A stretch of 64,000 nucleotides of DNA from Alistipes timonensis (GCA_023663385.1 JAMPHO010000002.1:62001-126000), one strand, 5' to 3'; positions 9,313 to 18,830 are shown, counted from the first letter of the stretch. The notes: generated by a model not told the origin, from the sequence alone. Translations and numbers: made by a program.

Positions 9313-10977
9313 ATGAAAAAATTAAGTATTACCGCTTTATGCGGGGCCGCGTTGCTGCTCGCGGCTTCCTGTTCCAAGAAAACGGAGGTTACCGCCGACT
9401 ACGGGGTGATCCCCCTCCCCGACAAAATCGAAGTCGACAGCGCCGCCGGGTATTTCACCCTCGACTCGGGCACGAAAATCGTGGTCGCTTCGGCCGACTC
9501 CTCGATGATCCGCAACGGCGAGCTCCTGTCGGAATACCTCGGCCAGCTCACCGGCACAGCTCCCGAGGTTACCACTGGGAAGGCCGGACACGCCATCGTG
9601 CTCTCCGACAATCTCGCGTCCGACAACAAGGAGGCTTACGAGCTCACCGTGACCCCCGAGGCCATCAACATCAACGGTGCCTCACCTGCCGGCACTTTCT
9701 ACGGCATCCAGACCCTTCGCAAGGCGATTCCCGCCGCCGGCGACCTGAAAGTACTCTTCCCAGCGGCCACGATTACCGACGCTCCCCGCTTCGCCTACCG
9801 CGGCGCCCACTTCGACACGGCGCGACACTTCTTCACGGCCGACTCGCTGAAGATGCTGGTCGATATGCTGGCGATGCACAACATCAACCGCTTCCACTGG
9901 CACATAACCGACGACCAGGGGTGGCGCATAGAAATCGACAAGTACCCCGAACTGGTGGCCAAGGGCTCTATGCGCGCCAACACCGTCGTAGGGCCCAACA
10001 CCGAGGAGTACGACAGCGTGCCCCACGGAGGGTTCTACACCAAGGACCAGGTGCGCGACATCGTGAAGTATGCCGCCGACCGCCACATCACCATCATCCC
10101 CGAAATCGACATGCCGGGCCATATGCAGGCCGCCCTCGCCGCCTACCCCTCGCTCGGCTGCACCGGAGGCCCCTACGAGGTATGGCGCCGCTGGGGCATA
10201 TCCGACGACGTGCTCTGCGCCGGTAACGACAGCGTGTACACCTTCGTCAACGACGTGCTCGACGAGGTTATCGACCTCTTCCCTGGCGAATACGTCCACC
10301 TCGGAGGCGACGAATGCCCCAAGACCCGCTGGGAAAAGTGCGCCAAGTGCCAGGCCCGTATCAAAGCCCTCGGCCTGAAAACCGACAAGCACAGCACCGC
10401 CGAGCAGAAGCTCCAGAGCGAGTTTATGACCCGTGCCGCCGAGCACCTCGCCTCCAAGGGGCGCAAGATGATCGGTTGGGATGAGATTATGGAGGGTGGC
10501 CTCACACCCGGCGCGGTCATTATGTCGTGGAGAGGCGAGAAGGGTGGCCGCGCCGCCGCCGAAGCCGGGCACGACGCCATCATGACCCCCTTCCAGTACC
10601 TCTACTTCGACTTCGTGCAGAGCCCCGACCGCGAGGCTGAGCCCCCCGCCGCGACCTGGGGCGAGCCCTCGACCGTGGAGCACGTCTACAGCTACGAGCC
10701 GGTGCCCGCCGAGTTCACCCCCGAACAGGCCGCCCACATCCTCGGCGCCCAGGCCAACACTTGGACCGAGTACATACCGACTATGCGCTACGCCCAGTAC
10801 ATGATGCTCCCCCGCCTCGCGGCCCTCAGCGAAGTGCAGTGGCGCGACCCCGCCAAGAAGGACTATCAGGACTTCCTGCGCCGCCTGCCGCAGCTCGTTA
10901 ACCTCTACGACGTCAACGGCTACAACTACGCCACCCACGTCCTCCCCGCCAAACCCGAATCCCCCGCCAACAACTAA
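9313..10977 (+). CDS. GH20 beta-N-acetylhexosaminidase, lipoprotein
   Basis: It removes terminal beta-linked GlcNAc or GalNAc by substrate-assisted catalysis. The 554-residue protein has a lipobox (LLLAASCSK, Cys 20), a GH20b-type N-terminal alpha/beta domain (about 30-150), and the catalytic barrel from about residue 155 (RFAYRGAHFDTARHFF). The catalytic pair D333-E334 sits in HLGGDECPKTRW, and IPEIDMPGHMQA and the late WTEYIP aromatic motif are also present. It is the last gene of the first PUL and is followed by a strong hairpin. The combination with GH16 suggests a HexNAc-containing host or microbial glycan; that part is inference. Confidence 0.93.
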   Translation: MKKLSITALCGAALLLAASCSKKTEVTADYGVIPLPDKIEVDSAAGYFTLDSGTKIVVASADSSMIRNGELLSEYLGQLTGTAPEVTTGKAGHAIVLSDNLASDNKEAYELTVTPEAININGASPAGTFYGIQTLRKAIPAAGDLKVLFPAATITDAPRFAYRGAHFDTARHFFTADSLKMLVDMLAMHNINRFHWHITDDQGWRIEIDKYPELVAKGSMRANTVVGPNTEEYDSVPHGGFYTKDQVRDIVKYAADRHITIIPEIDMPGHMQAALAAYPSLGCTGGPYEVWRRWGISDDVLCAGNDSVYTFVNDVLDEVIDLFPGEYVHLGGDECPKTRWEKCAKCQARIKALGLKTDKHSTAEQKLQSEFMTRAAEHLASKGRKMIGWDEIMEGGLTPGAVIMSWRGEKGGRAAAEAGHDAIMTPFQYLYFDFVQSPDREAEPPAATWGEPSTVEHVYSYEPVPAEFTPEQAAHILGAQANTWTEYIPTMRYAQYMMLPRLAALSEVQWRDPAKKDYQDFLRRLPQLVNLYDVNGYNYATHVLPAKPESPANN

Positions 10978-10994
10978 CCCCGCACCATACAATA

Positions 10995-11036
10995 CAGCGA
11001 CACCGCCCCCAACACGGAGGCGGTGTCGCTGTTGTT
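10995..11036. terminator. Bidirectional terminator between GH20 and gntR
   Basis: A perfect 13-bp inverted repeat (CAGCGACACCGCC at 10995-11007 and its complement at 11019-11031) with an 11-base loop and a TTGTT tail. It sits between two convergent genes and can serve both strands. Confidence 0.8.
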
Positions 11037-11072
11037 ATAAAAGCCTTCTCAGCGCGTGGAAACGCTATGGGG

Positions 11073-11735
11073 TTATTTGGCGAGCATGCGGGGGTGGATG
11101 AGGTGGCGCTCGATGAGTTCGCGGGCGTTGTCGGTCTGGCGGGAGGAGATGAAGTCGACCATCTCGCGGTGCTCGGTGCGGGTGCGTGCCTCGGAGCCGC
11201 GGCAGAGGCGCCACTTCTCATAGTATTTCAGCGTGTCGGGTATGATCGACAGGAGCATCGAGTGGATCACCGGGTTGTGCGCCCCCTTCGATATGGTCAG
11301 ATGGAAGTTGAAGTCGGTCTCCTGGCGGCGGTCGGTGTTCATATGCTGCTCATACTCGGCGAAGGCCGCGATAATATCCTCCATATCCTGCTCGGTGCGA
11401 TTGGCGGCGCAAAGGCGCAGCGCCTCGGCCTCCAGGAGAATGCGCACCGACATCAGCGACTCGAAATCGTAGCGCCCCACGCCGATGGCGTTGTTGATGA
11501 GCATATCAAGCTGCTGCTTCGAGAACGACGACACGAAAGTGCCGCTCTGCGGCAACGTCTTCACGATGCCGTAGAGTTCGAGCTTCTGTATCGACTGGCG
11601 CACGATGGTGCGGCTCACCCCGAGCTGCTCCCCGAGCTTGCGCTCCGAGGGGAGCCGGTCGCCGGGCAGAAGCTCCCGGTTCTCGATAGCGTTCTGGACG
11701 TACTTGATTACTCTCTCGGTTCCTGTCTGATTCAT
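11073..11735 (-). CDS. GntR-family (FadR/FCD type) transcriptional regulator
   Basis: A 220-residue regulator with an N-terminal winged HTH (about 8-75; LPSERKLGEQLGVSR is the classic GntR signature) and an all-helical FCD ligand domain (about 90-215). The DFNFHLTISKGAHN stretch holds the D and H residues that usually bind metal or ligand. It is divergent from the alginate PUL and almost certainly controls it. In alginate-using bacteria, FCD regulators commonly respond to uronate-derived sugars (family knowledge). The 486-base divergent gap holds repeated AATTGGT half-sites, listed separately, which fit a dimeric GntR repressor acting on both promoters. Confidence 0.92.
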   Translation of the reverse strand: MNQTGTERVIKYVQNAIENRELLPGDRLPSERKLGEQLGVSRTIVRQSIQKLELYGIVKTLPQSGTFVSSFSKQQLDMLINNAIGVGRYDFESLMSVRILLEAEALRLCAANRTEQDMEDIIAAFAEYEQHMNTDRRQETDFNFHLTISKGAHNPVIHSMLLSIIPDTLKYYEKWRLCRGSEARTRTEHREMVDFISSRQTDNARELIERHLIHPRMLAK

Positions 11736-11784
11736 CTATATAAATAAGGTGTGCGGCGCCACTCGCGAGACGCCAAAAGCAGGC

Positions 11785-11810
11785 AATTGGTTCAATTGGT
11801 TGCAAAATTA
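11785..11810. promoter_or_regulatory. Direct-repeat operator and minus-strand -7 box before gntR
   Basis: Two AATTGGT half-sites (11785-11791 and 11794-11800) form a direct repeat with a 9-base period. Next to them CAAAATTA (11803-11810) reads TAATTTTG on the minus strand, a match to the TAnnTTTG -7 box for the regulator gene 68 bases on. The layout suggests autoregulation. Confidence 0.5.
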
Positions 11811-11875
11811 ACCAAAATCCCCCGATTACCGCAATATTTAAGCTAAAAAAGCTCGCGGCGCAACCGTCGGCAGAA

Positions 11876-11891
11876 AATTGGTAGACCAATT
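11876..11891. promoter_or_regulatory. Palindromic operator AATTGGT-AG-ACCAATT
   Basis: A perfect 7-2-7 inverted repeat in the gap between the regulator and the alginate PUL. The same palindrome recurs at 12037-12052 and 12062-12077, so it is most likely the binding site of the adjacent GntR protein. Confidence 0.65.
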
Positions 11892-11954
11892 ATTTAACAT
11901 TCGCCCATAAAATTTATGTTAAGCAACATAATTTTCGAGCATTCAAAACTCGAT

Positions 11955-11970
11955 AATTGGTCGAATTGGT
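11955..11970. promoter_or_regulatory. Direct repeat of AATTGGT half-sites
   Basis: AATTGGT-CG-AATTGGT, with the same 9-base period as the pair at 11785-11800. It is probably an auxiliary regulator site between the two promoters. Confidence 0.5.
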
Positions 11971-12036
11971 ATTTAAAATCAGTGACCACCAGCGAGATAG
12001 CAGCTTATACAATGCCTTATTTGTTAAATAGAGTTA

Positions 12037-12052
12037 AATTGGTAAACCATTT
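12037..12052. promoter_or_regulatory. Operator AATTGGT-AA-ACCATTT
   Basis: A near-perfect copy of the 7-2-7 palindrome (one mismatch in the right arm). It lies 25 bases before the copy that overlaps the SusC promoter, about two and a half helical turns apart. Confidence 0.6.
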
Positions 12053-12061
12053 TATTTGAAA

Positions 12062-12094
12062 AATTGGTAAACCAATTATAAAGCTATAACTTTG
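12062..12094 (+). promoter_or_regulatory. Alginate PUL promoter overlapped by an operator
   Basis: AATTGGT-AA-ACCAATT (12062-12077) is a perfect palindrome. TAACTTTG (12087-12094) matches the -7 consensus TAnnTTTG. A TTGG at 12064-12067, inside the palindrome, is 19 bases upstream, the normal -33 spacing. A repressor bound here would block the -33 element. The leader to the SusC start is then about 120 bases. Confidence 0.65.
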
Positions 12095-12221
12095 CCGACG
12101 TAATACTCCCCCCGCCCGCCGCGACACGCGCCGCGAGGGAAAACAGGCGGGGCACACCACAGGGAAACCGCTCCCCACCATACCGCGAATAATAAACCAA
12201 CAATATCAAGAACCTATCGCC

Positions 12222-15200
12222 ATGATAACTCGTTTACTCAACCTTCGCGTCGTGCTCGCGATTCTGGCGTTCGCAGCCGCGGGGCTCTACGCCCGGGCCG
12301 ACGTCACGGTCAAAGGCACCGTTTCCGACGCCGAAGGCCCTCTGGCCGGTGTCTCAATCCGAGTGAAGGACACACCATCGCTTTTCGCCGTCAGCGACAT
12401 CGACGGAAACTACACAATCTCAGTACCATCGTCGAAGTCCTACCTCCTTTTCACCTATGTGGGCTACGCTACCGCGATGGAGCCCGTCGGAAAGCGCCGC
12501 GAAATCAACGTGGTTCTTGAAGAGGACTCCAAGGTGCTCGACGACGTGGTCGTGATCGGCTACGGCACACAGGCCAAGTCGCACCTCACCGGCAGCATCA
12601 CCAAAATCGGCGGCGACAAAGTGCAGAACATGTCGCAGAGCGACGTCGCCGCGGCAATGCAGGGCGTGATGACCGGCGTATCAGTCAACAACAACACCTC
12701 CGAGGTCGGCGTGAGCCCGACAGTACGCGTGCGCGGCACCGGCTCCATCTCGGCCAACAGCGAGCCCCTCGTGATTGTTGACGGCTTCCCCGTGAGCGGA
12801 GGACTCTCGCAGCTCAACTCCAACGACATCAAGAGCATAGAGATACTGAAGGATGCCGCCTCAGCGGCCATCTACGGCTCCCGCGCGGCCAACGGCGTGA
12901 TCCTGGTGACCACCAACAACGGCTCGCCCGACAAGCCCCGCTACTCGCTGAAATTCAACCAGGGCTTCAAATACGCATATAAGAAGCACGACCTCATGAC
13001 CTCGACCGAGCTCTACGAGACGATGCTCCGCGACGAGAAGCTCGGCGGCCCCAAGCCCGGCTCCAACATCCGCAGCGCGGCCTACCTCGAAAGCATAAAC
13101 GGCTCGACCGACTGGCAGTCGGAGGGGCTCAACGATCTCGCCAACGTGACGAGCATCGCGTTCGCAGTGAGCGGCGGCAAGAAGGACCTTAAATATTATG
13201 TGTCGACCTCCTATATGGACGACCAGGGCATCATGAAGCAGAACCGCCTGAAGAAGTTCAACTTCCGCTCGCGCCTCGAAGCCAAGCTCTCGCGCACCGT
13301 GACACTCGGCGTGAACCTCTCCGGCACCTACCGCGAGACCACCCGCCCGCGCAACAACTTCATCGACTTCTACCGCACACCCTCGTTCCTCCCCGTGCGC
13401 CACAACGGCTACACCTCCGAGCTCACCGGCTACACCGGCTACGCCCGAGGGAGCCACTTCAACAACATCGTGACCCCCTCGAAGCCCGTGCTCGACGAGG
13501 AGGGGAACATCATCGGCTACGAGGATGAGACCACCTCCCCCTTCACCTCGGCCAACAACAACCCCGTCAGCGTGATGGCCAACACCAAACGCTGGGGCGA
13601 GGATTTCCAGGGGCTCGGCTCCCTCTTCCTCGAATGGGAAATCATCAAGAACCTCAAATTCCGCACCTCCAACGGCTTCAACGTGCGCTTCACACCGCAG
13701 TACTACTACGGCAAGAAGAACGCCACCAAGGACGGCGAGGACAGCCAGGCTACCTACTTCTCGACCCTCTACGTCGACCTCCTGAGCGAAAACACCCTCA
13801 CCTACAACCTCAACCTCGACCACAACCGCCACAAGTTTGACTTCCTCTTAGGCTACACCGTCGAGAAAACGCGCGACCAGCGCGTGGCCCTCACCGGCAC
13901 CGGCTTCGCGACCGACGACATCAAGACCCTCAACGCCGCGACCGTATTCTCCCTGTCCAGCAAGAACAACGGCAACGGGGTCGGCACCGGCACCTTCCGC
14001 TACCCCGACGTGGTGCTCGAATCGTACCTCGGCCGCGTCAACTACTCGCTCTTCGACCGCTACCTCCTTTCGGCCTCGCTCCGTCTCGACCGCTCCTCGC
14101 TCTTCTCGAAGGGCAACCGCAACGCCTGGTTCCCCTCAGTGTCGCTCGGTTGGCGCGTCAACGAGGAGAAGTTCATGGCCGCCGCCGACAAAATCAACAA
14201 CCTCAAGGTGCGCGCCAGCTACGGTATGACCGGCAACAACGGCATCGCCTACCAGGCAGCCCTCGAAGTGCTCAACTCGGCCAACTATGTGACCGGCACC
14301 GACGGCGGCGCGCTCGTCAACGGCACCGCCAACACCTCCGCCACCCTGGCCAACTCCGACATCACCTGGGAGAAAACCCACGAGTACAACGTCGGCGTGG
14401 ACCTCGGCATGTGGAACAACCGCCTCTCCGTATCGCTCGACGGCTACTACTCCATCACCGAGTCGCTCCTCTTCGCCCAGCCCACACAGTCGTTCACCGG
14501 CTTCTCGTACTACTGGAACAACATCGGCAAGGTGCGCAACGTGGGCGTAGAGCTCCAGATCGAGTCGCGCAACATCGTAAACCGCGACTTCGAGTGGACC
14601 ACCAGCTTCAACATATCCCACTCGCAGAACAAGCTCCTCGAACTCGGCGGTGAGAGTCAGATGATCACCACCGGCGAACGCAACGAGTGCTACCTCGCCA
14701 AAGTGGGCGAGCCCATGATCCAGTACTACGGCTACCAGACTATGGGCGTATGGAACTCGCAGGCCGAAATCGAGGCCAACCCCCACTTCGCGACCGACGT
14801 GCCCGGCGGCCTCCGCATCAAGGACACCGACGGCGACGGCGACCTCACCGCCAACGACCGCGTGGCTCTCGGCAACCCCTACCCCGACTTCACCTGGGGC
14901 ATGACCAACACCTTCCGCTACAAGGACTGGGACTTCAGCTTCCTCTTCCAGGGCGTACAGGGCATTGACGTATTCAACGGCGACGTGTTCTACAACGAGA
15001 CCGTGCGCTACAACAAGGCTTACGCCGAGAACCACTGGATTTCGGAGAAGCACCCCGGCGACGGCAAGACCCCCTACTGGAAGAACGGCTACGACATCAT
15101 GCTCACCGACTACCCCATCGAGGACGGCTCGTACATCTGCCTGCGCAACGTCACCCTCGGCTACTCACTCCCCCGCAAGGCCCTCAGCGCCCTCCGCATC

Positions 15201-15386
15201 TCCGGCCTCCGCTTCTACGCCTCGGGCAACAACCTTGCCTACATATGGACCAAAGGCTACCGCGGCGTGAACCCCGAGTCGCGCTTCACCTCGGGCAACT
15301 ACAGCTCGGCCATGATCGCCGGCTACCAGCGCGGCGGCTTCCCCCTGACCTCCACAATCTCGTTTGGTTTCGACCTTAACTTCTAA
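12222..15386 (+). CDS. SusC-like TonB-dependent receptor of the alginate PUL
   Basis: An outer-membrane importer of 1054 residues with a signal peptide (about 1-27), a CarboxypepD_reg-like domain (28-108, starting VTVKGTVSD), the VVVIGYGTQ motif, a plug domain (about 115-235) and a 22-strand-type barrel ending in ISFGFDLNF. Unlike the first SusC it has no STN domain, which fits control by the divergent GntR protein rather than by an anti-sigma system. It heads the operon with the alginate lyases, so alginate oligosaccharides are the likely cargo. Confidence 0.94.
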   Translation: MITRLLNLRVVLAILAFAAAGLYARADVTVKGTVSDAEGPLAGVSIRVKDTPSLFAVSDIDGNYTISVPSSKSYLLFTYVGYATAMEPVGKRREINVVLEEDSKVLDDVVVIGYGTQAKSHLTGSITKIGGDKVQNMSQSDVAAAMQGVMTGVSVNNNTSEVGVSPTVRVRGTGSISANSEPLVIVDGFPVSGGLSQLNSNDIKSIEILKDAASAAIYGSRAANGVILVTTNNGSPDKPRYSLKFNQGFKYAYKKHDLMTSTELYETMLRDEKLGGPKPGSNIRSAAYLESINGSTDWQSEGLNDLANVTSIAFAVSGGKKDLKYYVSTSYMDDQGIMKQNRLKKFNFRSRLEAKLSRTVTLGVNLSGTYRETTRPRNNFIDFYRTPSFLPVRHNGYTSELTGYTGYARGSHFNNIVTPSKPVLDEEGNIIGYEDETTSPFTSANNNPVSVMANTKRWGEDFQGLGSLFLEWEIIKNLKFRTSNGFNVRFTPQYYYGKKNATKDGEDSQATYFSTLYVDLLSENTLTYNLNLDHNRHKFDFLLGYTVEKTRDQRVALTGTGFATDDIKTLNAATVFSLSSKNNGNGVGTGTFRYPDVVLESYLGRVNYSLFDRYLLSASLRLDRSSLFSKGNRNAWFPSVSLGWRVNEEKFMAAADKINNLKVRASYGMTGNNGIAYQAALEVLNSANYVTGTDGGALVNGTANTSATLANSDITWEKTHEYNVGVDLGMWNNRLSVSLDGYYSITESLLFAQPTQSFTGFSYYWNNIGKVRNVGVELQIESRNIVNRDFEWTTSFNISHSQNKLLELGGESQMITTGERNECYLAKVGEPMIQYYGYQTMGVWNSQAEIEANPHFATDVPGGLRIKDTDGDGDLTANDRVALGNPYPDFTWGMTNTFRYKDWDFSFLFQGVQGIDVFNGDVFYNETVRYNKAYAENHWISEKHPGDGKTPYWKNGYDIMLTDYPIEDGSYICLRNVTLGYSLPRKALSALRISGLRFYASGNNLAYIWTKGYRGVNPESRFTSGNYSSAMIAGYQRGGFPLTSTISFGFDLNF

Positions 15387-15400
15387 CCCTGGAAAAAACG

Positions 15401-16933
15401 ATGAAACTCACCAATATACTGGCTACCGCCGCCGCTGCCCTCCTTCTCTCGGGCTGCGACCTCGACAAATACCCCATCTCGGAGGTGGCCGCCGACGACT
15501 ATGTGAAGGGCGACGCGTCGCTCAACACCCTCGTGATCGGATGCTACAACGGCCTCCACGGCGCGATGTACTACGAGTGGGCCGTCACCGAGCTCCGCTC
15601 CGACAACTCCCGCATGCACCTCAACAACTCCACCTCCAGCAACTCCAAGCTGGTCGAGCAGCTCGACCAGGGCGTGATCAACTCGGAGCACGCCTGGGTG
15701 TCGGAGTACTGGAACGGCTGCTACTCCACCATAGCCCGCTGCAACAACGTGCTGGGCTACCTCGGCGCCGCCTCCACCAAGGAGAACCGCGACCGCTTCG
15801 AGGGTGAGGCCCTCTTCATCCGCTCGCTTGAGTATTTCAACCTCGTGCGCCTCTGGGGTCCCGTGTTCAAGGTAACCCGCAAGGTCTCCAACGAGGAGGC
15901 CCGCTCGATGCAGCGCTCCTCGGCCGACGACATTTACGACCTCATCGAGGGTGACCTCCGCCGAATAATCGACGAGCAGCTCCTCCCCGAGCGCCAGGCC
16001 GACGCCGACCTGGGCCGCGCCGACCTCACCGCCGCCAAGGCCCTGCTGGCCAAAGTGTGCGCCACCCGCTACGCCGTGGGCCACCCCAAATACAAGGAAG
16101 CCGCCGACCTCTGCCTCGAAGTGCTCCGCTCACCCGCCGTGGGTAATCCTGCCTCGGCCACCGACCTGGTTGGCTACGCCGACATCTTCTCGACCCACAA
16201 CGAGATGAACCGCGAAATCATCTTCGCCGTGCGCTACACCGGAGGCAACGTCGGCCTCGGCTCACCCTTCGGCAACCTCTTCGCCCCGACCAGCAACGGC
16301 GCCAACGTGATCATGGGCACCTGCAGCAACTACAACTGCCCCAGCGACAACATACTCGCCCTCTACGACCGCGCCGGGGGCGCCGACAAGCGCCGCGACG
16401 TGAATCTCGCCGAGAGCTACTACAACTCCTCGACCCAGCAGTGGGTGACGAAGAACGCCCGCTTCGTGCGCAAGTACCTCAACGTCGACCAGTCCACCAA
16501 TCCCATCACCAGCCAGTATGACGGCGACGCCGACTGGCCCGTGCTCCGCGTGGGCGACATCGCCCTCCTCTACGCCGAACTCACCAACGAGCTCAGCGGC
16601 CCCACCACCGAGGCATTCAACTACCTCAACATGATCCGCGAGCGCGCCGGGCTCCCCGCCTACACCCCCGCCGAACTCTCCTCGCGCTACGATTTCCGCC
16701 AGGCCGTGCGCGACGAGCGCCGCCTCGAACTCGCCTTCGAGAACCAGCGCTGGTTTGACCTCCTCCGCTGGGGCATAGCCCGCGAGACCGTCAACAGCTA
16801 CATCGGCTCCGAAGCGTTCTACGCCGCCTACAGCTACACCGTCAACCCCCTCGACGACTGGCAGACGATGCTCCCGATACCCATCGACGTGATCAACATC
16901 AACCCCAACGTGGCCCAGAACTTCGGCTATTAA
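15401..16933 (+). CDS. SusD/RagB-family lipoprotein of the alginate PUL
   Basis: A 510-residue surface lipoprotein with a clean lipobox (LLLSGC, Cys 19) followed by DLDKYP, a TPR-type body and the family C-terminal signature ELAFENQRWFDLLRWG, then LPIPIDVI. It starts 14 bases after the SusC gene. It should bind alginate oligosaccharides at the cell surface and lid the SusC channel. Confidence 0.94.
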   Translation: MKLTNILATAAAALLLSGCDLDKYPISEVAADDYVKGDASLNTLVIGCYNGLHGAMYYEWAVTELRSDNSRMHLNNSTSSNSKLVEQLDQGVINSEHAWVSEYWNGCYSTIARCNNVLGYLGAASTKENRDRFEGEALFIRSLEYFNLVRLWGPVFKVTRKVSNEEARSMQRSSADDIYDLIEGDLRRIIDEQLLPERQADADLGRADLTAAKALLAKVCATRYAVGHPKYKEAADLCLEVLRSPAVGNPASATDLVGYADIFSTHNEMNREIIFAVRYTGGNVGLGSPFGNLFAPTSNGANVIMGTCSNYNCPSDNILALYDRAGGADKRRDVNLAESYYNSSTQQWVTKNARFVRKYLNVDQSTNPITSQYDGDADWPVLRVGDIALLYAELTNELSGPTTEAFNYLNMIRERAGLPAYTPAELSSRYDFRQAVRDERRLELAFENQRWFDLLRWGIARETVNSYIGSEAFYAAYSYTVNPLDDWQTMLPIPIDVININPNVAQNFGY

Positions 16934-16955
16934 CCTTCCCAAAAATTCCGATAAC

Positions 16956-18620
16956 ATGAAAACCAGATATATAGGCATATTGTTAGGCACCGCCCTGGCG
17001 GCCTCGCTCGCCTCGTGCGAGAAGGAGTCGGTCAACGAATTTATCGAGACCGCGCCCAAGGTTGCCACCTTCACCCCCGCCGAAGGTTACGCCGGATGCG
17101 AGGTGACAATCACCGGCGAGGCGCTCAACAACGTCGTGGCCGCCAAAATCGGCGACACCGATGCCGCGATCGCCCAGCGCCTGAGCGACACCCGCATCTC
17201 CATCCGCGTCCCCTCGATGGCCCACAGCGGCAAAATCACCCTCCTCAACGCCAAGGGCTCGGGTGTCTCAGCCTCCGAGTTCACCGTGACCTACCCCGCC
17301 CCGGCACCCTCGCTCACCGAGCTCCCCGAAGAGGTCGAACTCTCGGCCAACCTGCTGATTTACGGCGAGCGCATGAGCGTGATCAACCGCGTGCTCTTCG
17401 CCGCCGAAGGGCGCGACGCCCGCGAGGCCGAGAAGGTGAGCCAGACCGACAGCGAAATCGTGGTGAAGGTCCCCTACGTCGAGGCCGACAACGCCACCAT
17501 CAGCTTTGAATACTACGACGGCTCCAACCTCGCCATAGCCGGGGGCGACGCCATCGGCACCATAAAGATAGCCCGCTTCCAGCCCAAAGTAACCTCGGTT
17601 TCGGCCACCACCGCCGCCATCGGCGACGTAGTGACCCTCGACGGCCAGTTCCTCGACAAGGTTGAGCGCGTGCTGCTCGACGGCTCGGAGTGCATGGTGA
17701 CCCTCCAGACCCCCGAATCGCTCAAATTCGTGGTGCCGGAACTCGACAGCTTCGCCGACGGCGAGAACACCGCTCGCCTCGAAATCGAATACTTCGACGG
17801 CGGAGAGACCGCCACCGTCACCGACCGCTTCACCGTCAACGTGCCCCGCGTGCTCTTCTGGGAGGACCGCAAAGTATGGGGCCAGGGGCGCGACGTCGAG
17901 GAGCTCACCTCCTTCTTCTCCCCGCTTACCGGCATATGCTACTCCAACAGCCTCTGGCGCACGCTCGACGCCGTCTCTTACCAGCACCAGGCTTCGACCT
18001 GCTCGGCCAACCAGGTGCCCGCCGTCAGCGCCGAGGAGTATGAATCGGTGGCTCCCTACCTCTTCTTCACCGGGGTGAGCGCCGGACAGCTCCAGCTCAA
18101 CTCGCCCGCCGGAAGCGCCTCGATGCTCAAGAATATCTTCTGGGAGAACAATTCGGCCAACGACTACCGCGTGACCGGCGCCAACTCCAACTGCTACGGC
18201 ACCCCCGTGCTCGGGTTCCTCGTTCTCGACCCCTCGAAGGCAGGCCACGCCGAACTCATCAACAAGGTCGCTACCGGCACCCTCGACCGCCTCGACCAGG
18301 ACACCTACCCAATCGACACCGAGGCCAAAACCTGCGGCGACATCGCGATCGGCTCCATCGCCAACAACGTCAAGGACACCCAGTTCGCCCCCGGCCTCTT
18401 CACCGTAGGCCAGGAGAAGGACACCGACCTCGACGCCTACATAATGGTGTTCTACTACAACCATAAGGGCATGAACAGCTCCAACCGCGCGGAAAACATC
18501 CGCCGCATGGGCGTAATGCGCGTCAAGCACATCGACTTCAAGCTCTACAACAACACCAACGCGCCCTCCTCCTCGTCGATCACCTTCGACATGTACTGGA
18601 TGAAACGCGACTACAAGTAA
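16956..18620 (+). CDS. TIG/IPT-domain surface glycan-binding lipoprotein
   Basis: A 554-residue lipoprotein (LAASLASCEK, Cys 21) in the SusE/F position. It has at least two or three IPT/TIG-like Ig domains: one at about 32-112 (VATFTPAEGYAGCEVTITGEAL) and one at about 205-295 (PKVTSVSATTAAIGDVVTLDGQFL), with a related segment between. The C-terminal ~260 residues are a separate domain that begins VLFWEDRKVWGQG and ends DMYWMKRDYK. Such tandem-TIG proteins present a C-terminal binding domain away from the cell. By analogy it would capture alginate; no family name is certain for the end domain. Confidence 0.82.
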   Translation: MKTRYIGILLGTALAASLASCEKESVNEFIETAPKVATFTPAEGYAGCEVTITGEALNNVVAAKIGDTDAAIAQRLSDTRISIRVPSMAHSGKITLLNAKGSGVSASEFTVTYPAPAPSLTELPEEVELSANLLIYGERMSVINRVLFAAEGRDAREAEKVSQTDSEIVVKVPYVEADNATISFEYYDGSNLAIAGGDAIGTIKIARFQPKVTSVSATTAAIGDVVTLDGQFLDKVERVLLDGSECMVTLQTPESLKFVVPELDSFADGENTARLEIEYFDGGETATVTDRFTVNVPRVLFWEDRKVWGQGRDVEELTSFFSPLTGICYSNSLWRTLDAVSYQHQASTCSANQVPAVSAEEYESVAPYLFFTGVSAGQLQLNSPAGSASMLKNIFWENNSANDYRVTGANSNCYGTPVLGFLVLDPSKAGHAELINKVATGTLDRLDQDTYPIDTEAKTCGDIAIGSIANNVKDTQFAPGLFTVGQEKDTDLDAYIMVFYYNHKGMNSSNRAENIRRMGVMRVKHIDFKLYNNTNAPSSSSITFDMYWMKRDYK

Positions 18621-18699
18621 GGAATTAGATTGATTTTGAGATAATAGATTAGGTAAAGTTGATTAGGTAAGTGGCTCGAATAAATGAGTTAATGTTTAT

Positions 18700-18830
18700 T
18701 TCGGAAGGATTTTGCGATGGATTTCGCAAGTTGAAGAGGGAGCGATGCGGGCATCGTGACCGATGAAACTTGGCGAAAGACGCGCAAAAGACGACGAAAG
18801 AAACAATTCTTCAAAAGCCACTGAATACAT
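18700..18830. ncRNA. Structured intergenic element (candidate small RNA or dispersed repeat)
   Basis: The 243-base gap before the PL6 gene holds nested inverted repeats: TTTCGCAAGTT (18722-18732) against AACTTGGCGAAA (18767-18778, one bulge), enclosing a perfect CGATGC-GG-GCATCG hairpin (18743-18756). No reading frame covers it. It could be a transcribed structured element inside the operon, an RNA processing site or a dispersed intergenic repeat. I cannot tell which from one copy. Confidence 0.45.
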
